Positions 14,837 to 22,962 of a stretch of 33,711 nt of DNA are shown here, piece by piece (position 1 is the stretch's first letter; each line of letters opens with the position of its first letter). The stretch covers positions 1 to 33,711 of IMG/VR virus record IMGVR_UViG_3300044623_000215, one strand, 5' to 3'. The stretch is from a virus. The translations under genes and the position numbers were made by a program. The notes beneath the pieces are model-generated. The model saw only the letters and a list, made by a program, of their open reading frames with translations. It searched no databases and had not been told where the DNA came from.

Positions 14837-15387
14837 ATTCTCTCCTGCTGTGCCCATATTTCTTTTACATGGTCTGGACCTTTTGTAAAGTACCAATGCT
14901 CTGGTTCAACATAATGGAAGAAGACAACACCAATTTTGCCAGTATTGTTATAAAGAGTTTCTCTCCAATGTTCATATTCCTCACCCATAAACAAAATTGC
15001 TTCGTTTGGATTGGCTGTATATGCTTTACCATCTATGTATAACGCCCAAGGATCTCCTTGATAGAGAACTAAGTCAAGCGTATATGTGCAAGCATTTGCA
15101 TCTTTGTGCTTATGAAGACTAATAGTCTCATCAGAATATTCTGCAAATAATGAATAGGAAGGAAGCATTGTCTGGCTGCCAAAATAGTCTCTTACTTTTG
15201 GTAGTAACATTTCACTAAATTCTTTTAATATTGGTTCTGATTGGTCTCCCGCTAATTTTCTACCAAACTCATCAGTAGGTACAGATTTTAATCCCTCATG
15301 ATTTTTAAAATGCATACGAAGTCTATCAAAATCAGCAGGGCTTAAAACATTCTTAATTAAACCAACTTCTTTGTTTATGCCATCCAT
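14833..15387 (-). CDS. 2OG-Fe(II) oxygenase-like protein
   Basis: 184 residues. Iron ligands are suggested by H94-K-D96 (ISLHKHKDANACTYTLDL) and H140-W-R142 (GEEYEHWRETLYNN). The ending VEPEHWYFTKGPD is shared with the paralogue at 11814-12515. The fold is probably a beta-helix dioxygenase acting on a protein or cell-surface substrate. It overlaps the prolyl hydroxylase-like gene upstream and the sugar dehydrogenase downstream, so all three are co-translated. The substrate is unknown; the family call rests on the His-x-Asp...His pattern. Confidence 0.7.
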   Translation of the reverse strand: MDGINKEVGLIKNVLSPADFDRLRMHFKNHEGLKSVPTDEFGRKLAGDQSEPILKEFSEMLLPKVRDYFGSQTMLPSYSLFAEYSDETISLHKHKDANACTYTLDLVLYQGDPWALYIDGKAYTANPNEAILFMGEEYEHWRETLYNNTGKIGVVFFHYVEPEHWYFTKGPDHVKEIWAQQERM

Positions 15388-15941
15388 TGGACCACCACAT
15401 ATCTTAGTCCATCAGTAACTGGGTGCACCTGATGATTATAAATAAAGTTAGATGGAAAGATTAGAAGGTCATTCTTCTTAGCCTTAAACCTTAATCCATG
15501 TCTGTTAAACTCAACATCGCCACCCTCATACTCATCATTTAAGTAATAAGTCAGAGATATTCTGCGAGTAAAGAATGGATGGTCATCAATATGGTCGTGG
15601 AACTTTTGCTCTTTACCGTATCTCAGTAGTTGTGGGTTTTCAAACTTTTCTATCTTTGCGTAATATGCTGCCATATACTGATCTAAGCAAGGCTTCATTT
15701 GTTCATGAAACTTCTTTGTAAATTCATCAAGAACTGAGTTTCCTTCATCAGTGTGATGTGGAAGCATGATTAAGTCTGTATCTCTAGCCTTAGTATTTGT
15801 ACCAGACTGATGCTCTTCTTCGCTTACAAGTACTTCTGCTGCCCTCCAAGAAATGCCTGCTTCTTCTATCTTGGCAATATAGTCCATTGATTCAGGAAAT
15901 ATATTTTCAAATACTACTATTCCTGGTGCTAGTTCTTTCAT
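15375..15941 (-). CDS. Prolyl 4-hydroxylase-like 2OG-Fe(II) oxygenase
   Basis: 188 residues. The P4H signature is clear: H117-x-D119 in KFHDHIDDHPFFTRRISLTY, YYLNDEYEGGDVEF, the lysine-led KKNDLLIFPSNFIYNH with the distal His at 170, and the 2-oxoglutarate-binding Arg in DGLRYVVVQW (R180). Relatives occur in many marine and freshwater phages. It uses O2 and 2-oxoglutarate to hydroxylate, commonly on proline in proteins. The same genome encodes Pro-rich repeat proteins (16570-17088) and collagen-like fibres, which are obvious candidate substrates; that link is inference. All catalytic residues are present. Confidence 0.88.
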   Translation of the reverse strand: MKELAPGIVVFENIFPESMDYIAKIEEAGISWRAAEVLVSEEEHQSGTNTKARDTDLIMLPHHTDEGNSVLDEFTKKFHEQMKPCLDQYMAAYYAKIEKFENPQLLRYGKEQKFHDHIDDHPFFTRRISLTYYLNDEYEGGDVEFNRHGLRFKAKKNDLLIFPSNFIYNHQVHPVTDGLRYVVVQWMA

Positions 15942-15942
15942 G

Positions 15943-16170
15943 TTACCACTTCCCTATTGGACACTTTGAAATTTGATATTTTGCCTTAAAAGTCATAAAG
16001 CAACCACATTTTTTACATTGATTAGTCATGTGTAAAAAGGATGGACATGCTTTACATGTGTCTAATCTTTGATCATATTGTTCATCAGAGACCTTTGTTA
16101 ATGTAGGATTGATTAGATCTAATGGAGTTATTCCATTCTTTTCTTTATATTTCTTCCAAGGTGTTTCCAT
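15943..16170 (-). CDS. Cysteine-rich zinc-binding protein
   Basis: 75 residues. The second half has RLDTCKACPSFLHMTNQCKK followed by CGCFMTFKAKYQISKCPIGK, giving six cysteines in CxxC-like pairs and a terminal CPIGKW. Proteins with this 'CGCF...CPxGKW' ending occur in phages next to 2OG oxygenase genes (I recall a DUF6171-type family). Probably binds zinc; the role is unknown. It lies 2 bases before the prolyl hydroxylase gene. GGGGCAAACA precedes the ATG. Confidence 0.7.
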   Translation of the reverse strand: METPWKKYKEKNGITPLDLINPTLTKVSDEQYDQRLDTCKACPSFLHMTNQCKKCGCFMTFKAKYQISKCPIGKW

Positions 16171-16188
16171 TGTTTGCCCCGCTTTTTC

Positions 16189-16551
16189 TTATTTCTTTGT
16201 AAATGTTGTATCGCCAAAAAGTATTCTTGGATTACTTGATAGTACAGATCCAAACTCAGAGGTGGTGGTTAGTTGATCTAATTCATTACCGTCAGAATCA
16301 ACAAATCTAACAATTGAGCAGTCATCATTTACACCTTCAATAGTTACTGCTTTGCTTAAAAGTTGAGTAAACCAGGTATATGTTCTTATTTGTCGTAGCC
16401 ACTCAATGTCGCCATTTTCATTAAAAATAGAAACATAAACTAGAGGAATACTATACTGCTTTCCAACTTCAGTGCTATCTATTAATGCTTGCTCATCTTC
16501 GTCTGAGAAACATATATTATCTTCTGTTAACATAGTACTCCATTCTATCAT
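16189..16551 (-). CDS. Hypothetical protein
   Basis: 120 residues beginning MIEWSTMLTEDNICFSDEDE. Acidic, mixed alpha/beta, without a recognised motif. An internal ATG at 16533 has GGAG four bases upstream and may be the true start. A TATAAT sequence at 16574-16569 sits just before it, but no -35 box is visible. Located between the Pro-rich repeat gene and the zinc protein. Confidence 0.55.
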   Translation of the reverse strand: MIEWSTMLTEDNICFSDEDEQALIDSTEVGKQYSIPLVYVSIFNENGDIEWLRQIRTYTWFTQLLSKAVTIEGVNDDCSIVRFVDSDGNELDQLTTTSEFGSVLSSNPRILFGDTTFTKK

Positions 16552-16569
16552 TTAAATTAACTTTTTGCA

Positions 16570-17088
16570 TTATAAACAGGTGCAACCAGTTGATGGGCTT
16601 GTACCAAATGCACAGAGTCCAGATCCATAAGCATTATCACAAACATTACCTGCAATAGCGTATGCTTCTCCTTCAGTTGCTGTTGAGACAGACTGGCAGC
16701 CACCTAAGTTACCACAGCAACAGAAGTAATATGTTGTTGTTGGAACTACAGGAGGTGTTACTGGTGGAACCACAGGTGGAACCACTGGAGGAACAACAGG
16801 AGGTACCACTGGAGGAACAACAGGAGGTACCACAGGAGGAACAACAGGAGGTACCACAGGAGGAACTACAGGAGGTACAACTGGTGGTGTCACAGGTGGA
16901 GGTGTAACTGGAGGTACGACTGGAGGTACAACTGGAGGTACGACTGGTGGAACCACAGGTGGCACTACTGGTGGTACGACAGGAGGAACGACAGGAGGCA
17001 CTACTGGTGGGACCACAGGTGGAGGTGTTGGTGCAATAAATCTTAGTACTACACCTATACCACTTGGGTTACGAAATAACGGACTCAC
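16570..17088 (-). CDS. Pro-Pro-Val-Val repeat protein with Cys-rich tail
   Basis: 172 residues from GTG 17088 (AGGAGAATC before it). After a 20-residue head (MSPLFRNPSGIGVVLRFIAP) comes about 100 residues of tandem PPVV, interrupted by a few PPVT, then a C-terminal domain of about 50 residues with eight cysteines (YYFCCCGNLGGC ... GCTCL). The Pro-rich part should form a stiff polyproline II rod; the Cys-rich end may be a metal or disulphide cap. It follows the tail-tip gene and is three genes before a prolyl hydroxylase-like gene. Hydroxylation of the repeat is a tempting inference, as in plant hydroxyproline-rich proteins. Probably a tail tip or spike component. Confidence 0.75.
   Translation of the reverse strand: MSPLFRNPSGIGVVLRFIAPTPPPVVPPVVPPVVPPVVPPVVPPVVPPVVPPVVPPVVPPVTPPPVTPPVVPPVVPPVVPPVVPPVVPPVVPPVVPPVVPPVVPPVVPPVTPPVVPTTTYYFCCCGNLGGCQSVSTATEGEAYAIAGNVCDNAYGSGLCAFGTSPSTGCTCL
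16745..17030 (-). repeat. Short tandem repeat coding PPVV
   Basis: About 12-nt units (ggaggtaccaca/ggaggaacaaca type on the plus strand) repeated some 24 times. Such DNA is prone to change in copy number and thus rod length. Confidence 0.8.
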
Positions 17089-17109
17089 GATTCTCCTTTT
17101 AAATATTAA

Positions 17110-17826
17110 TTAAGCAAACTTGTTTTGTGAAGCAAGAACAGTATATGTTGATGCTGCTGTCTTTATAATTGTATAAACATATGCATCAACTGAGTTAATG
17201 TTTCCTGAAGAAGGTGCTGTTCCACCTAGCCACTTAGGAGTTACTGCTGATCCATCAATAGTAAAGCCTGTTGGATAGTAAGCAGTGCCAGTATTTGTGT
17301 TAAGATACACAACAGAGATTTGCTCTCCAACTGCCATTGTTGAGTTAAGAGTTGCTGCACCACTTCCACGAACATTTAATGTCCAGTTTCCTGTTGCAGC
17401 ACCAGTATAATATTCAACAGATGCTGTTAAAGTATCAAGATTAATAGTACCTGATGATCCTGCAGCAACAATTTCAATTGTTTCTTTTGGTGATGTTAGT
17501 GTTGGATTACTTGATACAGCGATAGTTGGAATAGGTCCAGTTCCGTTTGTGACTGTAATTCCAGCACCAGCAGTTATTTCAGTTATGTCTCCAGTAGCAA
17601 ATCCTGTCCAAGCAGAGCCTGTGTAAAATTCTACAGTATTACTGTCTGCAAGGTAGCAAAACATGCCTTCTGTTAGGGCAGCCGTTAGTGCTGTGTTAGC
17701 ATCTCTTGTTGCAGCAGATGCAAAGAACATAATTGTTTGATTTTGCAGGTTGTTTTGAACCTGTGCTGCAGTTAGAACATCGCCTGTTGTATATAGACGA
17801 TATCCTGCGTTTGGGCCTAGTGGCAT
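17110..17826 (-). CDS. Minor tail / tail-tip protein
   Basis: 238 residues. The N-terminus (MPLGPNAGYRLYTTGDVLTA) resembles the opening of tail-fibre-like proteins of actinophages: 'GxVLTAAQVQNNLQNQTIMF' and 'CYLADSNTVEFYTGSAWTGF', a stretch often found at fibre N-termini. The rest is Thr/Ser/Gly-rich beta structure ending in a compact domain (VDAYVYTIIKTAASTYTVLA). It lies after the hub gene and before the Pro-rich protein. CTAAAGGAGAAAG precedes the ATG. Possibly a receptor-binding or cap protein. Confidence 0.7.
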   Translation of the reverse strand: MPLGPNAGYRLYTTGDVLTAAQVQNNLQNQTIMFFASAATRDANTALTAALTEGMFCYLADSNTVEFYTGSAWTGFATGDITEITAGAGITVTNGTGPIPTIAVSSNPTLTSPKETIEIVAAGSSGTINLDTLTASVEYYTGAATGNWTLNVRGSGAATLNSTMAVGEQISVVYLNTNTGTAYYPTGFTIDGSAVTPKWLGGTAPSSGNINSVDAYVYTIIKTAASTYTVLASQNKFA

Positions 17827-17838
17827 TGTCTTTCTCCT

Positions 17839-19128
17839 TTAGTATGATAGTGCATTTGTATTAGGTGGATCTGTTAGTCCTAGTATACCTTGTTCTGGCG
17901 AATCTAGGATAAAAGCCTGGATAATTGGTTCTGCTGTGAGAAGTCTAGTTTTCCAGGTTCCTGGCCTTATATCGTGTTGAACACCTTGAACAAACAACTC
18001 ACGAGTAATTGAAGATCCGCCAGGCATAGACTTTGTAATCTTAATAAGAGTATAAATATCCATAGAAACATTTACAAGTGCTTCAAACTCAGTTCCTGTT
18101 GATAAGTTTAATGTCATAGCGTCAATTCTAATATCTGAGTTTTTACGAGCAGCAAGAATAGTCTCTGCTTGATCTAAAGACTCAGCATTTGTTTCAACTA
18201 GGATATCAGATCTTTGTCCAGATTTTCTAAAATAAGTAGCAATACTTTCTGCAGAAACAGCATTTTGAGCAGTTCCACCAACTCTTGTTACTGTAACATC
18301 ATTTAAGATAAGTTGATCATCAAAAGCAAAATCTAGGTTTGTATATGTTAAATCTACTGCACCTGGATTAATATCTGTATAATTTCTTACAGTGGAATCA
18401 GCCAATTCAGATACTGTTGTACGATCTAAAAACTTTGCTTCACCTTGTCTTGACATGTAAAATGCACCAAACTCAGATTGTTCAATTGTCTGAATAGCAG
18501 CAAGAATTGATCTTTCTCCACCTGGATCTACTTGCATTGTAGAATTACCAACATCTATGCTTCTTAAAGAATTTGGAAAACCTGAAAAATCAAGTAATGA
18601 GTTTACTCTAGCACCAGATAATTGTCCTGCAGTACAACCAGGAACTGGAGCAGTATTTGTAGAAACATTGTTTAAAAGACGGAACCCATCAGTACACTGT
18701 AATGTAACTGTAGATGTAGAATCTACTCCTTGATAAAAAGAAGTATCAAATGAATTAATATATCCAGAAAATATAGCAATTCTAAAAGTTTGACCTAAAA
18801 TTGTAGTATCTGCCCATATTCTTATTTTGCGTAATGGTAGTAATTTACCATAGTATGGTGATGAAGTATTCTGTGGGTTGAAATCTGAATTAGGATCATT
18901 TAGCGTTACCGTCGCAGTTCCAGCCTCAAAGTTAGAAAGAATACGGTTACGACCTCTACGAGTAGACACTGACATTACCCTATCAGTAACATTGACAATA
19001 TCTGCTGCGGCATCTGCAAGAATATTTGTTCCTAAGATTCCATAGTCTATATCATCTAATATGAATGGATATCCAAATGATGCACCGTTTGAGAAGTCAA
19101 TCTCTACGCCTACTACTGGTGTCGCCAT
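17839..19128 (-). CDS. Minor tail protein (tail hub / distal tail)
   Basis: 429 residues, directly downstream of the tape measure, the standard place of distal tail or hub proteins in siphophages. The N-terminal third has repeated beta motifs (VMSVSTRRGRNRILSNFEAG, TATVTLNDPNSDFNPQN, PLRKIRIWADT) typical of the tail-hub family of actinophages; the middle has FGAFYMSRQGEAKFLDR. No enzymatic motif is seen. Likely forms part of the tail tip to which the fibres attach. Confidence 0.75.
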   Translation of the reverse strand: MATPVVGVEIDFSNGASFGYPFILDDIDYGILGTNILADAAADIVNVTDRVMSVSTRRGRNRILSNFEAGTATVTLNDPNSDFNPQNTSSPYYGKLLPLRKIRIWADTTILGQTFRIAIFSGYINSFDTSFYQGVDSTSTVTLQCTDGFRLLNNVSTNTAPVPGCTAGQLSGARVNSLLDFSGFPNSLRSIDVGNSTMQVDPGGERSILAAIQTIEQSEFGAFYMSRQGEAKFLDRTTVSELADSTVRNYTDINPGAVDLTYTNLDFAFDDQLILNDVTVTRVGGTAQNAVSAESIATYFRKSGQRSDILVETNAESLDQAETILAARKNSDIRIDAMTLNLSTGTEFEALVNVSMDIYTLIKITKSMPGGSSITRELFVQGVQHDIRPGTWKTRLLTAEPIIQAFILDSPEQGILGLTDPPNTNALSY

Positions 19129-19129
19129 T

Positions 19130-22006
19130 TTATATCGCCTGCAATGTTAGAGTGTTACCATTAGTCTGGGTAGCAAGCAATCCATTTCTTACTGCTGAAA
19201 CCAGATCCTGTTCAGTAGATACAGATCCATTTACTGTTAGATTAACTGTAACTGGTGCTGAAGAAGATGATGATCCAGATATACTTGATGCATTAGCCAT
19301 AGTCATTGATCTGAATCTAAATCTTTCGTCATAATCCATTGTTCTTGCTGCTGCTTGAGATGCTGCTAAATCTGCTGCTTCTTTTGCTTTAAAATCAGCA
19401 AGAGTTGTAGCGTTCTTTTGTGCTTGTTCTGCTGCTCTTAGTTGGGCTGCTATAGATGCTGCACCTATTGCTCCAGATTCACCTGCTGCTAATGCACTTG
19501 GTCTTACTCCTGCTGCTGCTATCGCTGCTGCGTTCATATCTCCTGCAGCCTTTGCAGTTGCATACGCTGCTGCTGCTACGGATGATGCTGCTGCAGAAAC
19601 TGATGCTGCTGATGCTGCTGTGCTTGAAGAACTAGATGAACTTGAAGAACTTGAAGAACTTGAAGAACTTGAGGAAGTTACACCTTTACCAGCAAGTGCT
19701 GCCTGGTATGCTTGAAGTGCTGCTAAAGCATTCTTCCAACCTAGTTCTGCCTGTGTAGCAGGATCAATTAGTGTTCCTGAGAATGTTACTGGCTGTCCAA
19801 GTTTCTTGATGTAAGCAACAACTTCATCTGTTGTTAATCCCCAATTCTTCTTTAGGGCTTCAATCTCTGCATCACTAAGAACATAATCACTAGCCTTAGT
19901 AATTAAATCTGCATAGATTCTAACTTCTTTAGAACTCAAACCCCATCGTTCTTGTAACTTAGCAATTTCTGCATCAGACAATTTACCATCATTTAGGTAA
20001 TTAAAGAAATCAAGATATCTTGCAGCCTGATCTTTGCTGCTGCCCCAAGCCTTAGCCAGATTAGTAACTTCATCATCTGAAATTACTCCATCGCCTACTG
20101 CAATTAATGTTTGAATGTATGACTGTACTGCTTCTGTAGTCATATTCCACTTTTTAGATAGAATAACTATTTCATCAGAAGTGATTACTTTATCTGAAAG
20201 TACTGCAAGCAAATCATTGTAACGAGCAAGTTGCTTATTTGCTTCTGTTAGGGCATCACGGCTTTTAAGGACTGCTGCAATTCGTGCTGCCTCAGCAAGG
20301 TTATTCTGCTTAACTAAATTAAGACGAACAGCCTCAAATTGAATAGCCTCCTGTGCTGCTGGATCAAGCGTACTTGTTGGAGTGACACCCTTTATGGTCT
20401 TCTTACCAGTACCAATGGTGATGCTCATCTTCTTAAGTGCATTTAAAACTGATTGTCTTTTTGCTTCTGCTGCTGCTCTTTTTGCATCATCTTTAGCATT
20501 CTTGGCAGTCATTTCTGCCAGTGCTTTTTCAAGTTCTAATTCTTCTTTTGTCTTAGAATTAATCTCGTCTTGTTTTCTAAGATACTCATTACGAGCATGA
20601 TCCATTCCTGTGTAGCCCTTAATAACAGTTGAATACCACATACTATATTCTGCTGCTTGTGCTTTTGCATCTAGTTTAACTGGATCTTTGTCAAAAAATT
20701 CAATTACTGCAGCAATGGCTCCAAGAATTGCAAGAACAACTGCTATTTGCTTTACATATCTTGCAAGGAAAGCACCAATGCCTTTAAGTGTTGCAATAAA
20801 TGCCACTAAAGCAGCATTGGCTCCTCTAGTAGCAATGGCAAACAATCCCATTCCTTTTGTTCCAGCCATCACTCCTGTAGTTGCTGTTTTTACTGATGTA
20901 TATAGAAGTGATGCTTCTGCTTTCATTGTACCAAATGCACCAGCAACTAGTTTGGCTGCAGGAGATATCTTGCTAAGTTCTCTAAAGATTTTTGCATGTT
21001 CTTGTCTATTTAAAGTTGTAACTAAACTCATTTTTAGTTGTGATGCAGCAACAACATCCATTGCAAACTTAACAGCAATTGCTGCTTTAGCAACACCATA
21101 CATTATTGCTGCTAGTTGAATGTATCCACCAATACCAAGTGGCAAAATATCATTAACTGCGCTAATTACTGCATAGATATTTCCAATGGCGTTAGCAGTT
21201 TCTTTAACATTTTTAACAGTAGCCTCAAGAGCATTCTGCATCTTGTATTGATTTAAGAATATAAAGTATTCAAGTTGAGGAATAACTGCAGTCTTGATAT
21301 AAGTTGCAAGTATAGTCAGTGCTGGCATAAACGCTATACCAATTCTGTCTTTTACCTGGTTTATCTGTAATTGTAGTATTGCTAATTTGCCAGCAAAAGT
21401 ATTTGCTGCTGCAGCAGCCTGTCCTCTGCTTATATTTGCCAATTGAACTAATACTGCTCCTAGGTCTTTAGCCTTAATAGCATTAGCATCAAGAGGTAAT
21501 CCTAATTTTGTAAGTGCCCCAAAATTTCCATTTACTGCTTTGGAAAGTGCCATTGAAACGGCAGATAAATCTTTTCCAGACGCTGCTGAAACATCTGTGG
21601 CAAGTCTTAGTAAGTTTTGCCCTTGTGCTAAGTCTCCAGTTGCTGTTGCTAACTGCTGAAGAGCAGGAATCAGTTGTTCGTTGTCAATAGCAACTTGTAG
21701 TTCAAGAGAATCTAAAAATTGTTCATTAGCCTTTATAGCAGAATCTGTAGCATTAGTGTTATTTCTTAAAGCAATAGATAGTGCTCCTAAAGCCTTTTCA
21801 TCTGCTGCAGCACCTTTAACTGCATCTACAGCAAGTTTAGTAGCAAAGGCTGCAGAGGCAGCACCTGCAATACCAAATGACTTTAAAGCCTTTTTACCAA
21901 ATGCATCAATCTTATTGCTAAGATTCTTAATATCTCTTTGAGCCTGCTTAGATCCTTTATCAGAATACTGGGTGAGGATTCTGGCTACTACTGCACCTGA
22001 TGCCAT
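19130..22006 (-). CDS. Tape measure protein
   Basis: 958 residues from ATG 22006 (a GTG at 22015 is the alternative but has only one base to GGAG). The N-terminal part is helical and Lys/Ala-rich with a phage tail tape-measure pattern (RILTQYSDKGSKQAQRDIKN). Hydrophobic stretches (VVLAILGAIAAVIEFF; MGLFAIATRGANAALVAFIA) could insert in the host membrane at DNA entry. Residues about 595-735 contain four tandem, roughly 35-residue helical units (SDEI/SDDEV...W...Y). A run of about 19 Ser (near residue 780) comes from a small DNA repeat. It sets tail length and is expected to span the tail tube. Confidence 0.9.
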   Translation of the reverse strand: MASGAVVARILTQYSDKGSKQAQRDIKNLSNKIDAFGKKALKSFGIAGAASAAFATKLAVDAVKGAAADEKALGALSIALRNNTNATDSAIKANEQFLDSLELQVAIDNEQLIPALQQLATATGDLAQGQNLLRLATDVSAASGKDLSAVSMALSKAVNGNFGALTKLGLPLDANAIKAKDLGAVLVQLANISRGQAAAAANTFAGKLAILQLQINQVKDRIGIAFMPALTILATYIKTAVIPQLEYFIFLNQYKMQNALEATVKNVKETANAIGNIYAVISAVNDILPLGIGGYIQLAAIMYGVAKAAIAVKFAMDVVAASQLKMSLVTTLNRQEHAKIFRELSKISPAAKLVAGAFGTMKAEASLLYTSVKTATTGVMAGTKGMGLFAIATRGANAALVAFIATLKGIGAFLARYVKQIAVVLAILGAIAAVIEFFDKDPVKLDAKAQAAEYSMWYSTVIKGYTGMDHARNEYLRKQDEINSKTKEELELEKALAEMTAKNAKDDAKRAAAEAKRQSVLNALKKMSITIGTGKKTIKGVTPTSTLDPAAQEAIQFEAVRLNLVKQNNLAEAARIAAVLKSRDALTEANKQLARYNDLLAVLSDKVITSDEIVILSKKWNMTTEAVQSYIQTLIAVGDGVISDDEVTNLAKAWGSSKDQAARYLDFFNYLNDGKLSDAEIAKLQERWGLSSKEVRIYADLITKASDYVLSDAEIEALKKNWGLTTDEVVAYIKKLGQPVTFSGTLIDPATQAELGWKNALAALQAYQAALAGKGVTSSSSSSSSSSSSSSSSSSTAASAASVSAAASSVAAAAYATAKAAGDMNAAAIAAAGVRPSALAAGESGAIGAASIAAQLRAAEQAQKNATTLADFKAKEAADLAASQAAARTMDYDERFRFRSMTMANASSISGSSSSSAPVTVNLTVNGSVSTEQDLVSAVRNGLLATQTNGNTLTLQAI
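19625..19680 (-). repeat. Minisatellite coding the poly-Ser run
   Basis: A near-perfect tandem repeat of a 9-12-nt unit (CTTGAAGAA on the plus strand) within the tape measure gene, coding about 19 consecutive Ser. Confidence 0.75.
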
Positions 22007-22007
22007 A

Positions 22008-22544
22008 CTAGCCACGCTCCTTTTCTAAATTTTGTTGTAATTTTCTCTGTACATCTTCAAAAGCATCAAAAACATTCTTAACTATTCTGTCTTTATTCTT
22101 GTCTACTGATTTCCAGATTAAACGAGATGCTTTTGGCTCTTTCTTCTCAAGGTTACTAATAAATGTACCAGTACCTCTATTTGTTCTTCCTGCTAATTCA
22201 TATATTACACCTGCTGCTGATCTGTTTTTCAACGCTCCCGCAGAAGTTGTGTAGTCTCTTCTTACTTTGCCTTCAGCCTTAGTTGCTGATATTCCTACCT
22301 TAATAACACTTTGGTCCCAAGCAGGCCATCCTGCACCACCACGAGAACGAGGTTTTTTAGGAGGCTGTGTGCTCCACCCACTAAGAGGTGGATCACCAGC
22401 AACAAATCCTTGAGCGTCTTGTTTAGCATTTTTGAGTTCAGAATTAATAACCTTAGTGAATTCTTTAACTGCTTGCTTATCAAAAGACTCCAATGCTTTT
22501 AGTGTATCTTTAACACCAACCAACACTATTGCATCTTTGCTCAT
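22008..22544 (-). CDS. Minor tail / head-tail connection protein (HK97 gp10-like)
   Basis: 178 residues, charged, with a Pro/Arg-rich loop (TQPPKKPRSRGGAGWPAWDQ) and C-terminal helices rich in Lys. The length and the order just before the tape measure fit the HK97 gp10-like group. It starts directly after the frameshift product of the chaperone gene. No catalytic motif is seen; the assignment is mainly from context. Confidence 0.6.
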   Translation of the reverse strand: MSKDAIVLVGVKDTLKALESFDKQAVKEFTKVINSELKNAKQDAQGFVAGDPPLSGWSTQPPKKPRSRGGAGWPAWDQSVIKVGISATKAEGKVRRDYTTSAGALKNRSAAGVIYELAGRTNRGTGTFISNLEKKEPKASRLIWKSVDKNKDRIVKNVFDAFEDVQRKLQQNLEKERG

Positions 22545-22948
22545 TTAATCGTTTCCTTTATTTCTTTCTTTAAGGTAAATAACTATTGCTTCAAGTACTC
22601 CATCTGGAGCATCAAGCAAATCGTTAGGAGATAAGCCTGACTCCACAGAAATCATTGCTAACGAATATGTTAGGCTGTCTCTGTGGATTCTAAATTTGGG
22701 TCTACAACTAATTCAACACTGTCTAATGTGTCAAGGAAACTGTCGCCCCATGGTTTCACAACCTTCCCACTATCCTTCAATGCACTCCATGCAAGGAAGT
22801 AGATGTGTTCTAGTTTCTGATCTTCGCTAAGCAATTTAGCAAATCCTTTGCCAAACTTTTGCTCAAACGATACTATTGATCGTGGTCTTAAGGATAGTGT
22901 TCCTTCAAACCCATCAGTAGTCTTTACTTTTATATGTAGTCCGTCCAT
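22545..22948 (-). CDS. Tail assembly chaperone, frameshifted long form
   Basis: The long product is made by a -1 frameshift at 22700-22691 (CCCAAATTTA). Reading shifts from the 92-residue frame into a frame that continues to the TAA at 22547-22545, adding 49 residues (FRIHRDSLTYSLAMISVESG and on). The total is about 134 residues. It corresponds to gpGT of lambda: the short and long forms bind the tape measure and tube during tail assembly. The extension has no start of its own with a good site, and its stop directly precedes the next gene, supporting the call. Frameshifting is not measured. Confidence 0.75.
22670..22948 (-). CDS. Tail assembly chaperone, short form
   Basis: 92 residues from ATG 22948 (MDGLHIKVKTTDGFEGTLSL), with GGGGC upstream; a longer frame to 23056 overlaps the tail gene before it. 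It ends at a TAA 24 bases after the slippery sequence. This is the unshifted product, corresponding to lambda gpG. The layout tube, chaperone, tape measure is the usual one. Confidence 0.85.
   Translation of the reverse strand: MDGLHIKVKTTDGFEGTLSLRPRSIVSFEQKFGKGFAKLLSEDQKLEHIYFLAWSALKDSGKVVKPWGDSFLDTLDSVELVVDPNLESTETA
22691..22700 (-). promoter_or_regulatory. Programmed -1 frameshift site (double slippery heptamer)
   Basis: The minus strand reads CCCAAATTTA. It contains two overlapping X-XXY-YYZ heptamers (C CCA AAT and A AAT TTA), both giving the same -1 frame. Placed near the end of the short frame. Confidence 0.75.
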
Positions 22949-22962
22949 TTTTTTTGCCCCTT

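Noticed and set aside
16569-16574. TATAAT box before the 120-residue gene
   Set aside because: No -35 element at a proper distance and it overlaps the stop of the Pro-rich gene, so it was not listed as a promoter.
16662-17030. Possible CRISPR-like array because of regular short repeats
   Set aside because: Units are 12 nt with no spacers, and they encode PPVV in an open frame; this is a coding tandem repeat.
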